Positions 1 to 8,892 of a stretch of 17,893 nt of DNA are shown piece by piece. Position 1 is the stretch's first letter; every line of letters begins with the position of its first letter. The notes below the pieces were generated by a model that had not been told where the DNA came from, ran no database searches, and saw only the letters and a program-made list of their open reading frames with translations. The stretch comes from Spirochaetia bacterium (lineage in GTDB: Bacteria > Spirochaetota > Spirochaetia > Treponematales > Breznakiellaceae), in the NCBI GenBank assembly GCA_025997655.1, contig BNUW01000040.1, positions 1 through 17,893 on the forward strand, in the 5' to 3' direction. Made by a program: the position numbers and the translations under genes.

Positions 1-1035
1 AACGGAGACTTTAAAGAAGTACTTTCCATCGGGCGTAGCGTTCGTAGTTGTAAGGGTGATATCCGTGGGTGTTGCGACAAAGGAAACCGGCGATACAATA
101 CTAACATCTACCGGTACGCCGCCGGGAATAGTACCGGAAGCATTGCTGAACCACTCAATCGTTACGGTCTTTCCACCCGTGATACCCTGGGTATAAACCC
201 CAAACTTTGCGCTTCCCGTTACACGTGCCGAAATTGTCCCGACCTGCGGGTTGATATTGAGAACTCTTTTGGGGACCCCGGTATTGTTGGTAACCGGCTT
301 GTTCACAAATGATTCGGTAAAATTGTCGTCCGCATCCAGCAGGTGTTTGGCGCTGTCCGCATTCCGGATATACGTCACCGTTATGTTGTTTTCACCAAAG
401 GCCGCCGGTGAGGACAAGGTCAAGGTGATTGTCGCCCCGTTCACCAGCACGGTAGTTACAGACGGATTGCCCGCTATGCCGCTCACGGTAAAATCGGACG
501 GATCAGGCGTACCGGTGACCGGCTCGGTAATTTCAATCACCAGGCTTACCCCGTCAACGACGGCTGCTTTGAATACCGGAAGCGGCGTGTCCACCTGGAG
601 CTGCCCGACCCCCACAGATGTCAGGCTGCCGACATTCGGCAAATCGCCAACGACGACCCGGAAGTAATAGACGTCGTAGGGGGTTGCCGCCGTGGTGGTG
701 AGCGTGAGGTATGCAGGGGTCGCAGGGTCTGTGGAAAAGGTTACCGGCGATTGGAAATTTACACCGGGGGGCGGAGCTGCGGGAGTCACCCCGGCAGTAT
801 CGCTAAACCACTCAAGCGTTACGGTCTTTGCACCGGTGATGCCGGTCGTTGTTACCGCATAGTTTGCGCTGCCGGGGGTACCGGCGACAACCGGAAGGCT
901 CTGCGGACCGATGGTGGTGACCGTCGGGTTAGGATGGGGAGCATCCCAGGGGACAAGGTCGTGGATAATATTATTGCACCGCGTCAGGGACAGGCCTAGG
1001 GCAAGCAGTAGTAGTAACGCAGATTTGGTTTTCAT
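1..1035 (-). CDS. SwmB-type repeat lipoprotein, partial at 3' end (left copy)
   Basis: This is the mirror copy of the gene at 16859-17893, where the domains are described. It is a probable exported lipoprotein with Cys20 as the lipidation site and immunoglobulin-like beta-strand repeats. The frame reads on the complement from the ATG at 1035-1033 to base 1 without a stop, so the C-terminus lies outside the window. The ATG overlaps the TGA of the OmpA-like gene upstream by four bases, which implies co-transcription. Confidence 0.75.
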   Translation of the reverse strand, partial: MKTKSALLLLLALGLSLTRCNNIIHDLVPWDAPHPNPTVTTIGPQSLPVVAGTPGSANYAVTTTGITGAKTVTLEWFSDTAGVTPAAPPPGVNFQSPVTFSTDPATPAYLTLTTTAATPYDVYYFRVVVGDLPNVGSLTSVGVGQLQVDTPLPVFKAAVVDGVSLVIEITEPVTGTPDPSDFTVSGIAGNPSVTTVLVNGATITLTLSSPAAFGENNITVTYIRNADSAKHLLDADDNFTESFVNKPVTNNTGVPKRVLNINPQVGTISARVTGSAKFGVYTQGITGGKTVTIEWFSNASGTIPGGVPVDVSIVSPVSFVATPTDITLTTTNATPDGKYFFKVSV

Positions 1036-2129
1036 TGTATCCAATCCTCCCCTTCGTTCAGCAGGGTAATCTCCGCCCGGTTGTTTTCGTAGCGGCCTTC
1101 TGCGGTGGCGTTGCTCATCAGGGGTTTCAGGCCGCCCCAGGGCCGGAAATAAATGCGTTTATCCGCTATGTTCTGGCTGCTAAGGGCCTCCAATATGACC
1201 TGTCCCCGCCAGAAGGACAGATCCATTTCCTCCCCAGGACGGCCCTCGGCGGCGACATGGCCCTCCACCTGAATTTTACGGCTCACCGGAACCTGCTTGA
1301 TCGCATTGGCTATCGTCACCAGCCGGGGGTAGTCGGCAGGCACGATCTGATCCTTCCCGTCAATAAAATGGATGTTCCAGACAGTTAGTTTTATGCCCTG
1401 TGGAACTTCTTCAATGGCGATGTCCTTAACATTTTTAAGGGCGGCCTGAAGCGTGGGCAGCGTCGGTATCATTGGCTGAGAGACGGGCCGTACCGGAATA
1501 CGCCGGGGCAGGCGGGGCTTAAAGGTAAGACCCGCCTCGACGGCGGGTATAAAAAAGAGCCCTTCGGCTTCCGGAATCATGTCCACCCCGCCTCCAATAT
1601 GGAGACGGAGGACGGGGACCCGGTAAATTTCCCACACCAGATTAAGCCGAAGGGCGGCTATCAAATTCTGGGCAAAGGTTTCCTTTAGGCTGCCCTCCAG
1701 CCAATCCTTTTCTGTTGGATAGTGGTAGACTTTGTAGAGTATGGCGCCGGCCCCCACTTCCGGTTGTATCCCAAACCCCTTGGGAAGGAGGAAGGTATAG
1801 CCAAACTTGAACAGCAGGGGAAGGAGGTGAAGGTCCTCAACATACATCCGGTAGGGATCTATTCCCGCAAAATGGGTATAGCCGGATTCCAGGGAAAAGG
1901 CGAATTGCCGCCATTCATATCCCAGGGCGGCGCGAAAGGCCGGTTCCGGTTTCAAATATGACCAAAAATCAAAGGGTGCATTGGCAGGAAAGAGGTAATA
2001 CTGGGCCATCCCCTTAATGAAAAAAGGCTGTTCCATCCACTCCACTATCTGGGCTTCGGTCCGAATAGGAAGGGCGAGCAGGATGACAAAGACGAGGCAG
2101 ATTCTTAACAGAACAGGTTTTGCCACCAT
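1032..2129 (-). CDS. OmpA-like outer-membrane protein (left copy)
   Basis: This mirror copy of 15765-16862 encodes the same 365-aa exported protein: signal peptide, probable N-terminal beta-barrel, and OmpA-type C-terminal domain. In this arm it reads leftward, divergent from pepF across a 106-bp gap (2130-2235), and overlaps the following lipoprotein gene by ATGA. See the right copy for residues and the missing aspartate. Confidence 0.8.
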   Translation of the reverse strand: MVAKPVLLRICLVFVILLALPIRTEAQIVEWMEQPFFIKGMAQYYLFPANAPFDFWSYLKPEPAFRAALGYEWRQFAFSLESGYTHFAGIDPYRMYVEDLHLLPLLFKFGYTFLLPKGFGIQPEVGAGAILYKVYHYPTEKDWLEGSLKETFAQNLIAALRLNLVWEIYRVPVLRLHIGGGVDMIPEAEGLFFIPAVEAGLTFKPRLPRRIPVRPVSQPMIPTLPTLQAALKNVKDIAIEEVPQGIKLTVWNIHFIDGKDQIVPADYPRLVTIANAIKQVPVSRKIQVEGHVAAEGRPGEEMDLSFWRGQVILEALSSQNIADKRIYFRPWGGLKPLMSNATAEGRYENNRAEITLLNEGEDWIQ

Positions 2130-2145
2130 AACAACTCTAATAGTA

Positions 2146-2175
2146 AGTATATATCAATGATATTAATATTGGCAA
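2146..2175 (-). promoter_or_regulatory. Putative sigma70-type promoter for the OmpA-like gene (left copy)
   Basis: On the complement strand TTGCCA (5 of 6 to the -35 consensus) is followed after 18 bases by TATACT (5 of 6 to the -10 consensus), about 17 bases before the ATG at 2129. The implied leader is very short. No equally good promoter was found for the divergent pepF gene in the same gap, and pepF has no evident Shine-Dalgarno sequence. Confidence 0.5.
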
Positions 2176-2235
2176 GCGTATTTGTACGGTGGCCGGAGGC
2201 TTACAAAAATGCCCTGTTTGTATTAAATTTGCCTT

Positions 2236-4098
2236 ATGAAAAGAACTTTTACCGGTAGTAATGAGGCCACGCAAATAGGGTCCCTGCCTAAATGGGATCT
2301 TTCTTCTATATATCTGTCATTTGATTCACCGGAGTACCGGCGGGACCTGCGGCAACTCCCGGAAAAGATTGCCGTTTTCCTAAAATTGCTGGAAACGCCC
2401 CTGCCCACCGGCGCCGGAATAGCCGCCGCCCTGCTTGCCCTGATACGGTTCTACGAGGAGGCGGGGGATTTGAGGGAAAATCTTGCGGCATATGCGGAGG
2501 CTGTCTACACCGCCGATACCCGGGACAGCCGGGCTATGGCGGAGATCAACGCCATAGCGTCGGCAGCCCTGCCCCTGGGAAAGGCGGCGGTGATTTTCCG
2601 GAACCGGCTTGTGGAGGCGTTCAAGGAGAACGGTGCGAAGGAGCCTGTGTTGGAGGCCCTGGATACAGAGGCTGCTTTAAAGCCCTACGGGTTTTTTATC
2701 CGGGAAAGCCTGGAAAAAGCGGCTTACCAGATGAGCCCCGACTTAGAGGACCTTGCCAATGATCTCGCCCGGTCCGGGGGTGATGCCTGGGGGCGGCTCC
2801 AGGAGGCGGTTTCCTCCACCGTAACGGCGCTGTGGGATTCGGTTACCGGGGAGCGCAAGACCGTGATTGCCCTGCGGGACCTGGCCCACAACGGCGACCG
2901 CAGTATTCGGGAACGGGCTTACAAGGCGGAGCTTGCGGCGTGGCAATCCATGGAGATACCCCTGGCGGCGTCCCTGAACGGCGTTAAGGGGACCACCCTG
3001 ACGGTGGATAAGCGGCGGGGCTGGAAATCGCCGTTGCAGAAATCCGCCTTCCAGTCCCGGCTGAGCGAAAAGGCATTGGGGGCGCTTATCAGAGAAATGG
3101 AACATTCCCTGCCCCTATTCCGCCGCTACCTGAAATCAAAAGCTTCTTTGCTGGGGGTTAAGGCATGTGCTTTTTATGATCTCTTTGCGCCGGTGGAGTC
3201 AGACCCTCGGTCTGCGGATTCAAAAAAGTGGACCTGGACCGGGGCGACGGAATTCATTATCGAGCAATTCACCGTCTTTGACCCTGACATGGGGGCTTTT
3301 GCCCGGAAGGCCGTTTCCCACTCCTGGATAGACGCCCTTGGCCGGGAGGGGAAAATCGGCGGGGCCTACTGCACAGATTTTCCCCTGGCGGGGGAGTCCC
3401 GGATACTCTGCAACTTCGAGGGGTCCTTCGACTCGGTTTTCACCGTGGCCCACGAATTGGGTCACGCCTGGCATCATGAGCTGATCAAGGACCTCCCCCG
3501 GTTCCGGTCCGCCTACCCCATGACCCTGGCGGAAACGGCGAGCATCTTTGCGGAGACCATCATCTTTGAGGGCGCACTGGGCGCTGCCGCCAGTGACGGC
3601 GCCCGGATCGCCCTTATTGAGGGGAACCTTAAGGACTGCTGTCAGGTTATTGTGGATATCCTTTCCCGGTTTTACTTTGAGACCGCCCTTTTTGAACGCC
3701 GGGACAAGGCGGAACTAAGCGCGGAGGAACTCTGCGCCCTGATGACTGATGCCCAGAAGAAAACCTACGGGGACGGCCTTGACCCCGCGCTGCTCCACCC
3801 CTATATGTGGGCGGTTAAGAGCCACTATTATAACCCCGGCCTGGCGTTTTATAATTACCCCTATGCTTTCGGGCAGCTCTTTTCCCTGGGGCTTTTTGTA
3901 CGGGCCAGGCAGGAGGGCCGGGGGTTCGCCGGAGAGTATAGGGAGATGCTCCGGCTCACCGGGCAGGCGACTGCGGCGGCGGTAGCCAAATCGGCGGGGT
4001 TCGATATTGAGGACGGCGCTTTCTGGCAGGATGGTATCGCCCTTATCGCGGATCGGGTGGCGGAGTTTGAAAAGCTGGCGGGGGGAAAAAAACGGTGA
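2236..4098 (+). CDS. pepF: M3-family oligoendopeptidase (PepF type)
   Basis: This 620-aa protein has the length and layout of M3B zinc oligopeptidases, cytoplasmic enzymes that cut short peptides. The zinc motif HELGH lies at residues 406-410 (context TVAHELGHAWHHE). The third zinc ligand is probably Glu433 in LAETASIFAE, 27 residues after the first His as expected. The C-terminal substrate-binding part has the family's typical SHYYNPGLAFYNYPYAFGQL run. The ATG at 2236 has no clear Shine-Dalgarno sequence (ttgtattaaatttgcctt precedes it), so the start is chosen on homology of the N-terminal region and ORF extent. The stop overlaps the GTG start of gpsA by four bases (GTGA), and with ffh the three genes form a compact operon. 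PepF is the usual name for this family; the precise substrate range cannot be read from sequence. It has a mirror copy at 13796-15658. Confidence 0.92.
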   Translation: MKRTFTGSNEATQIGSLPKWDLSSIYLSFDSPEYRRDLRQLPEKIAVFLKLLETPLPTGAGIAAALLALIRFYEEAGDLRENLAAYAEAVYTADTRDSRAMAEINAIASAALPLGKAAVIFRNRLVEAFKENGAKEPVLEALDTEAALKPYGFFIRESLEKAAYQMSPDLEDLANDLARSGGDAWGRLQEAVSSTVTALWDSVTGERKTVIALRDLAHNGDRSIRERAYKAELAAWQSMEIPLAASLNGVKGTTLTVDKRRGWKSPLQKSAFQSRLSEKALGALIREMEHSLPLFRRYLKSKASLLGVKACAFYDLFAPVESDPRSADSKKWTWTGATEFIIEQFTVFDPDMGAFARKAVSHSWIDALGREGKIGGAYCTDFPLAGESRILCNFEGSFDSVFTVAHELGHAWHHELIKDLPRFRSAYPMTLAETASIFAETIIFEGALGAAASDGARIALIEGNLKDCCQVIVDILSRFYFETALFERRDKAELSAEELCALMTDAQKKTYGDGLDPALLHPYMWAVKSHYYNPGLAFYNYPYAFGQLFSLGLFVRARQEGRGFAGEYREMLRLTGQATAAAVAKSAGFDIEDGAFWQDGIALIADRVAEFEKLAGGKKR

Positions 4099-5177
4099 GT
4101 GTGAATATTTCGATTTTAGGAGCAGGCGCCTGGGGAACGGCGGTGGCAAAGGTACTTGCGGAAAAGGGAAACGATGTGTTGATCTGGAGCCACAGTAAAT
4201 CTACTCTGGAGGACATAAATATATACCATACCAATTCCCGTTATCTGCCCGATGTGATCCTGCCGAATAATCTCCAGGCCTGCGATGATATTCTTGAAGT
4301 GGTGAACGGCAGGGAATACCTCATCCTGGCGGTTCCTTCACTATTTCTGCTGGATACGGTGAAGCAGATTCTGACCTCTCCATCCATACGGGAAGGGGAG
4401 ACTGCCATTGCGGTACTCACCAAGGGCTTCCTCCCTTCTGCGGGAAATACCGCCAAGGGGCCGCGGCTGATCCTGGAAACCCTGGAGGATTACCTGCCGG
4501 GATTTTACCGGCAGTCCCTGGTTTATATCGCCGGGCCCAGCCATGCCGAAGAGGTTTCCCGGGGGAAGATCACCGGCCTTATCGCCGCCAGCGAGAGCGC
4601 AAAAAATTCCATACGGTTCCGGGACCTTTTGAAAAGCCCCCGGCTGCTGGTTTTTTCTTCCTTCGATGTCCGGGGGGTGCAGGTGGCGGCGGCGGCGAAG
4701 AACGTTGTTGCCATCGCCTTTGGGATGCTGGATGCCCTGAAAACCGCCAATTCTTATTTCGGCATGGAGGATGTGTTTGGGGATGGCACCGCATCACTGC
4801 TGCTGGCCGCGGGGCTCAACGAAATACAGACCCTGGGTAAGGCCATGGGGGCAACCCACGCGGAAACCTTCACCTCCATTTCCGGGGTGGGGGATCTGGA
4901 TGTTACCTGCCGCTCCGTATTCGGCAGGAACCGCCGCTTTGGCCGTGAAATTATCGAGAAAAATATTTTGAAGCCCTTCAGTAACCTGGATGATATCATC
5001 GACAGGATCGCCGAGATTGGATATCTGCCCGAGGGGGTGGTTGCGGTCAAGCACGTAAAAGCCCTTGCAGAAAAACTAAAACTAAAGATGCCCATCGCCA
5101 CGGGGCTCTATCAAATACTCAACCGCGAGACCGAGCCGGATGACTTTCTGCGTATCTTCTTAAAAGGAATGGAATAA
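4095..5177 (+). CDS. gpsA: NAD(P)-dependent glycerol-3-phosphate dehydrogenase
   Basis: This 360-aa cytoplasmic enzyme reduces dihydroxyacetone phosphate to sn-glycerol-3-phosphate, the backbone precursor for phospholipids. The N-terminal Rossmann loop is GAGAWG (residues 9-14). AGPSHAEEV (146-154 region) is the family's GPS/T-hA-E-E-V motif. Catalytic and binding residues are present: Lys202-Asn203 (AAAKNV), Asp267 and Thr271 (GVGDLDVT), Arg278-Asn279 (GRNRRFG). The middle segment at about 211-240 differs from the common GLGLGDNTKAAL form and is slightly longer, so this is a divergent lineage variant with an intact active site. The start is GTG at 4095, overlapping the pepF stop, with a purine-rich ribosome-binding run (gggggaaa) just upstream; a second in-frame GTG at 4101 is possible. 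ffh follows after four bases. It has a mirror copy at 12717-13799. Confidence 0.95.
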   Translation: MSVNISILGAGAWGTAVAKVLAEKGNDVLIWSHSKSTLEDINIYHTNSRYLPDVILPNNLQACDDILEVVNGREYLILAVPSLFLLDTVKQILTSPSIREGETAIAVLTKGFLPSAGNTAKGPRLILETLEDYLPGFYRQSLVYIAGPSHAEEVSRGKITGLIAASESAKNSIRFRDLLKSPRLLVFSSFDVRGVQVAAAAKNVVAIAFGMLDALKTANSYFGMEDVFGDGTASLLLAAGLNEIQTLGKAMGATHAETFTSISGVGDLDVTCRSVFGRNRRFGREIIEKNILKPFSNLDDIIDRIAEIGYLPEGVVAVKHVKALAEKLKLKMPIATGLYQILNRETEPDDFLRIFLKGME

Positions 5178-5181
5178 TACT

Positions 5182-6534
5182 ATGTTAGATAAACTAACGG
5201 CAAAAATTTCCGATGCCCTCCGTGTTGTTGCGGGGAAGGCGACGATCACCGAAAAAAACATTGACGATGCGGTGGATGCCATCAAGATGGCCCTGCTGGA
5301 GGCGGATGTAAACCTCCGGGTGGTCCGCCGGTTTGTTAATGCTACTATCGAAGAGGCCAAGGGGGAGAAGGTTCTCCGGGCGGTTGATCCGGGTCAGCAA
5401 TTCGTCAAGATTGTCCATGACAAGCTGACCAGTTATCTAGGGGACACAAAACAAGACCTGCAGCTCAAGGGGCCGGACACTATTTCGGTGATCCTCATGC
5501 TGGGGCTGCAAGGTTCGGGGAAAACCACCAGTTCCGCAAAGCTGGCCCTGCGGCTCAAGAAGGACGGACGCAAACCCCTGTTGGCGGCCTGCGATCTGGT
5601 GCGGCCTGCGGCTATGGAACAGTTGACGGTGTTAGGAAACCAGATCGGCGTGCCGGTGTACAAGGAAGAGGGCGCCAAGGATAGTGTTGCGGTGTTTAAG
5701 GACGCCATGAACCATGCCCGGAAAAACATGCTGGACACCCTTATTGTTGATACCACAGGCCGACTGCAAATAGACGAGCCCATGATGGCGGAACTTTCCC
5801 GGCTCAAGGACGCCGCCAAGCCTGACGAACTGCTTCTGGTGGCGGACTCTATGACCGGCCAGTCCGCGGTGGATATCGCCAAAACCTTTGACGAAAAAAT
5901 CGGCCTCACCGGTGTTATCCTCACCAAGTTTGATTCCGACACCCGTGGTGGCGCGGCGCTGTCCCTTAAGACCATTACCGGCAAGCCCCTCAAGTTTGTG
6001 GGGGTGGGGGAAAGACCTGAGGACTTTGAAGTTTTCCACCCGGAGCGTATGGCCAGCCGCATCCTCGGTATGGGTGATGTGGTAAGCCTGGTGGAAAAAG
6101 CCCAGGAGGTGATCGACCGGAAGGAAGCGGAAGAGCTTCGGAAGAAAATGGAGAAGGAAAACTTCACCCTGGAGGATTATCTGAGCCAAATCCGGTCCAT
6201 GAAGAAGATGGGCTCCCTCCAGTCTATACTGGAAATGGTGCCGGGGATGGCGGGACAGGTCAGCGAAGATGATATCAACAAGGCGGAGCTGAAATATCAT
6301 GAGGCTATTATTTCCTCCATGACCCGGAAGGAACGGGCCAACCACCTGATCATCGGCCCCGCCCGCCGTTCCCGGATTGCACGGGGTTCCGGTACCTCGG
6401 TGGCCGAGGTGGGGAGGCTGCTCAAAAAGTTTGAGAAGATGCGGACCATGATGAAGAAGATGTCCAAAATGAGCAGGAACCCTGCGGCGGCGCAGGCGAT
6501 GTTGGGAAGGATGGGGCAGTTTCAGGGACGGTAA
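5182..6534 (+). CDS. ffh: Signal recognition particle GTPase Ffh (SRP54)
   Basis: This 450-aa protein binds 4.5S RNA and targets ribosomes making membrane proteins to the receptor FtsY. The N domain is at about 1-90. The G domain has G1 GLQGSGKTT (108-116), the DLVRPAA motif (138-144), G3 DTTGR (190-194) and G4 TKFDSD (248-253), the set specific to SRP GTPases. The methionine-rich M domain covers about 320-450, with the RNA-binding signature SRIARGSGTSVAEV and a Met-rich KMRTMMKKMSKM stretch. Length is typical. The start at 5182 is four bases after gpsA, with ggaa/aagga ribosome-binding candidates inside the gpsA end. It is the last gene of the pepF-gpsA-ffh operon. Its final 13 bases overlap, tail to tail, the antitoxin-like gene on the other strand, and no terminator hairpin was seen between them. 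Ffh is normally single-copy and essential, so two identical copies would be very unusual. It has a mirror copy at 11360-12712. Confidence 0.97.
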   Translation: MLDKLTAKISDALRVVAGKATITEKNIDDAVDAIKMALLEADVNLRVVRRFVNATIEEAKGEKVLRAVDPGQQFVKIVHDKLTSYLGDTKQDLQLKGPDTISVILMLGLQGSGKTTSSAKLALRLKKDGRKPLLAACDLVRPAAMEQLTVLGNQIGVPVYKEEGAKDSVAVFKDAMNHARKNMLDTLIVDTTGRLQIDEPMMAELSRLKDAAKPDELLLVADSMTGQSAVDIAKTFDEKIGLTGVILTKFDSDTRGGAALSLKTITGKPLKFVGVGERPEDFEVFHPERMASRILGMGDVVSLVEKAQEVIDRKEAEELRKKMEKENFTLEDYLSQIRSMKKMGSLQSILEMVPGMAGQVSEDDINKAELKYHEAIISSMTRKERANHLIIGPARRSRIARGSGTSVAEVGRLLKKFEKMRTMMKKMSKMSRNPAAAQAMLGRMGQFQGR

Positions 6535-6878
6535 TAGGCAAGCATTTTTTTAACAGGAATTACTGAGTTATTTTCCCAACAAAATCCGAGCGTATTCACC
6601 ATTTGTTTTAATATATCCAAAGAGGGATTTTTCCCTTGTAAGGATTCGGCTTGTTTAGCAAGCTGGTTCAGACCTTTTGAACGAGCTACGTCATTAATTG
6701 CATCAAACATAAGAGTTGTGTTTCCATCTGAAAACATATCTTCAAGATAAAAAGCCATTTCATTTTTTGATTTAAAATCCTCAGCGGCATCCCAATCAGT
6801 AATATCATTATCATTAACGGCCTCAACAGACTTTTGAGTTCTTAGTGTTGTTTTATTTTCCGAAAGTAAAGAATTCAT
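6522..6878 (-). CDS. HigA-like addiction-module antitoxin, altered HTH (left copy)
   Basis: This mirror copy of 11016-11372 encodes the same 118-aa protein, described there. In this arm it reads leftward and its 3' end overlaps the 3' end of ffh by 13 bases. The 58-aa CxxC gene lies four bases upstream of its start. Confidence 0.55.
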   Translation of the reverse strand: MNSLLSENKTTLRTQKSVEAVNDNDITDWDAAEDFKSKNEMAFYLEDMFSDGNTTLMFDAINDVARSKGLNQLAKQAESLQGKNPSLDILKQMVNTLGFCWENNSVIPVKKMLAYYRP

Positions 6879-6882
6879 CTCT

Positions 6883-7059
6883 TTAATCTCCTCTTAATAT
6901 CTTCTGCAGTTTCCCCGCGATCTGGTCCTCAATTTCCTGCATGGCAGCCAGGGTTACTGCGTTGGGAATGTGCACTTTGCCGCATTCGGGGCATATATCC
7001 CCATCATATTCGCCGTCAATCCCGATTCCCGCAACTGCGGTTTCTTTTACTTTATTCAT
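6883..7059 (-). CDS. Small CxxC protein, RelB-like antitoxin fragment (left copy)
   Basis: This mirror copy of 10835-11011 encodes 58 aa with CPECGKVH near the middle; see the right copy. It starts at the complement of 7059-7057 behind a strong ggagggg ribosome-binding site and ends four bases before the HigA-like gene. Confidence 0.6.
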   Translation of the reverse strand: MNKVKETAVAGIGIDGEYDGDICPECGKVHIPNAVTLAAMQEIEDQIAGKLQKILRGD

Positions 7060-7233
7060 ACGATAACCCCTCCATCAAATATACCCCACCCCGTCCGCTC
7101 CGTCCACCTTCCTTGCGCCATCATCACTTTCGCACCACCGACTATCCCACAAAAAGGGACGGCCGTCGTGCTCAGGCAAAAGTGGTGACAGTCACTCCTG
7201 CGCTCCCCACACTAATGTAAGCGATTTGGTTTA
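7060..7233. other. Intergenic gap (left copy), nothing firm
   Basis: This 174-bp gap lies between the CxxC protein gene and the CsgG-like lipoprotein gene. It holds a 10-base palindrome (gacggccgtc), a short inverted repeat gtgac-n-gtcac, and a start-less reading frame. None of these is convincing as a gene or terminator. Confidence 0.6.
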
Positions 7234-7986
7234 TTATAATTTCTCCGAGGCAACACCTACAACTTGTGCTGTTTCTGAATCTAATGCCCTTAAGCGTAAT
7301 CGACGAAGATCACCATCCCCGTCTACCCTTCCAGTTACAATTACACTCGCTCCAGCAATTTTACCGATTGAAGCAGCCGTTTTATCATCCACTTCACCAC
7401 TCACGCCAAAATTTTGTTCCCTACGTAATTGGTCTAACTGGCTTCTATCAGTTATAAAATAACCTTCATTTACCCATATATATTCAAGTTCACCAACAAC
7501 ATATTCTGTTGTGCTTCTATCCTGTGCGGTAATATATACAATAGCAATTCTTGATCTTGGCGGAACATTTTTTAGAGTTTGTTCAGCGGCCCTTGCCAAT
7601 GCTCCTTCTACGCCTTTTGCATTAGCATTGTTACGCCCTGTTACAGAATTGTAAAGTACAACATCTCCAGAAGCCGTTACATTCTGGAAAAGACCATAAA
7701 ATATACTAAGAATGTGGAAACTTCCAGCAACACGTACATTCCTAATATCTATATTTCCTTTAAATCCTTTTCGTTGAGCCTCTTTTTTCAATTCAGAAAT
7801 TGCCTTGTTTTCAAGGGAACTTTTTGAGGCAAAACTGAGTGAAAGCCAACTTTTTGTTACGGATCCTAAAACCTCTATTTCGGTTCGTGCATTGGGGTCT
7901 ATTTGATTTGCTTCCAACGATATACAAGAATTCAGAAGCACAAGTATTCCCAATGAAACAATTAAAACAAGACCTTTTCTTTTCAT
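7234..7986 (-). CDS. CsgG/LpoB-like lipoprotein (left copy)
   Basis: This mirror copy of 9908-10660 encodes a 250-aa probable membrane-anchored lipoprotein (lipobox LNSC, Cys21) with a CsgG/LpoB-like C-terminal region. Details are given for the right copy. The ggagg ribosome-binding site on the complement is just outside the ATG at 7986. Confidence 0.75.
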   Translation of the reverse strand: MKRKGLVLIVSLGILVLLNSCISLEANQIDPNARTEIEVLGSVTKSWLSLSFASKSSLENKAISELKKEAQRKGFKGNIDIRNVRVAGSFHILSIFYGLFQNVTASGDVVLYNSVTGRNNANAKGVEGALARAAEQTLKNVPPRSRIAIVYITAQDRSTTEYVVGELEYIWVNEGYFITDRSQLDQLRREQNFGVSGEVDDKTAASIGKIAGASVIVTGRVDGDGDLRRLRLRALDSETAQVVGVASEKL

Positions 7987-8098
7987 AACATCCTCCGTTA
8001 TTTTGCACCGCCATGGATGACGGTGTATATCAACAAAACCATCATTATTTTTATCAAAATGTCAATTCATTTTTCAAAAAATTTCAAGTTTTTATGGC

Positions 8099-8233
8099 GT
8101 ATAACGTTCTAGGTTTGCGACGTTTTCCGGCGGATAAAGCGGCTTGTCCGCCCGCCGGAAAATGTGTCGGAGCGACCGTTAGGGAGCGGAGACCAAGCCG
8201 CTACCGCGGCGCAGCGCAAACCGTTTGTTAAAC
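8099..8233. other. attC-like nested inverted-repeat element (left copy)
   Basis: This mirror copy of 9661-9795 begins gtataac and ends gttaaac in this orientation. Between these lie ggtttgcg and cgcaaacc plus two further inverted pairs. Read this way the 3' box matches GTTRRRY fully and the 5' box has one deviation, so the orientation of a putative attC site is not settled. Confidence 0.4.
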
Positions 8234-8255
8234 GATGTAAAAACCTGCTACGAAG

Positions 8256-8284
8256 CCGCCCGCATGGACGCGGGCGGTTTTTTT
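8256..8284 (+). terminator. Rho-independent terminator-like hairpin (left copy)
   Basis: Stem ccgcccgc, loop atggac, stem gcgggcgg, then seven T on the + strand. The perfect 8-bp GC stem with a T-tract is a textbook intrinsic terminator for rightward transcription. In this arm all flanking genes (lipoprotein, NHL) are on the minus strand, so it faces the wrong way for them. Confidence 0.7.
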
Positions 8285-8334
8285 CAATTCTGCTTTATTT
8301 CCGTACAACAGACATATCAGTAAGTACATTGTTG

Positions 8335-8892
8335 TTACAGTTTTACCTTCCGTATGCAGTTGTTTCCCGAGTCTGCAACATAGATATACTCGTTTCCATC
8401 GACCGCTAAACTGAAAGACTGATTAAATTTTGCCTCCGCAATAGTCCCATCCAAATAACCATGTGTACTTCCGGCAATAGTTGTTTTTACCCCTACGGGT
8501 GTGATTTTATATAGGCGGGCATAATCATCCATAGCATATACATTATCACTACTATCAACTCCTATGGCATGTGGATAAAGAAAACCACTGGCAAGGACAG
8601 ACACCTCTCCTGCCAGAGGTATTTTCCGTATATTACTACCATTGGTATTTGCAACATAGATATTCCCACTGCTGTCAATAATTATACCACGAGGTGAATT
8701 GAAACCACTGGCAGGAAGAGTAGTCACAACACCAGCCGGAGTGATTTTACGTATTTTATTATTACCTGTGTCTGTAACATAGATATTCCCATCGCTATCG
8801 ACTGCTATACCAGAAGCACCACTAAATTTTGCTTCCGAACCAGTTCCATCAGAAGAACCGCTAGTGCCACTTCCGGCAAGGGTAGTAACCAC
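8335..8892 (-). CDS. NHL-repeat protein, N-terminally truncated fragment (left copy)
   Basis: This is the folded-back part of the NHL gene at 8864-9559. The frame stays open only to 8901; the next codon on the complement (8904-8902) is TGA, produced by the palindrome junction. The GTG at 8892-8890 is the nearest possible start but is an ordinary internal valine codon (SGVVTTL) in the other copy. About four NHL blades remain. I regard it as a truncated duplicate rather than a distinct gene. Confidence 0.6.
   Translation of the reverse strand: MVTTLAGSGTSGSSDGTGSEAKFSGASGIAVDSDGNIYVTDTGNNKIRKITPAGVVTTLPASGFNSPRGIIIDSSGNIYVANTNGSNIRKIPLAGEVSVLASGFLYPHAIGVDSSDNVYAMDDYARLYKITPVGVKTTIAGSTHGYLDGTIAEAKFNQSFSLAVDGNEYIYVADSGNNCIRKVKL

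Noticed and set aside
251..999. Plus-strand frames of 138 and 82 aa near the left end
   Set aside because: They lie opposite the continuous SwmB-type lipoprotein frame, which has a lipobox, a ribosome-binding site and internal repeats; the plus-strand frames have none.
5433..6345. Long minus-strand frames (237 and 244 aa) opposite ffh
   Set aside because: They are antisense shadows of a well-conserved GC-rich gene, with low-complexity translations and no ribosome-binding signals. The same applies to the frames opposite pepF, gpsA and the OmpA-like gene.
8013..8231. Small frames crossing the attC-like element
   Set aside because: They read through strongly self-complementary DNA, lack ribosome-binding sites and resemble no protein.
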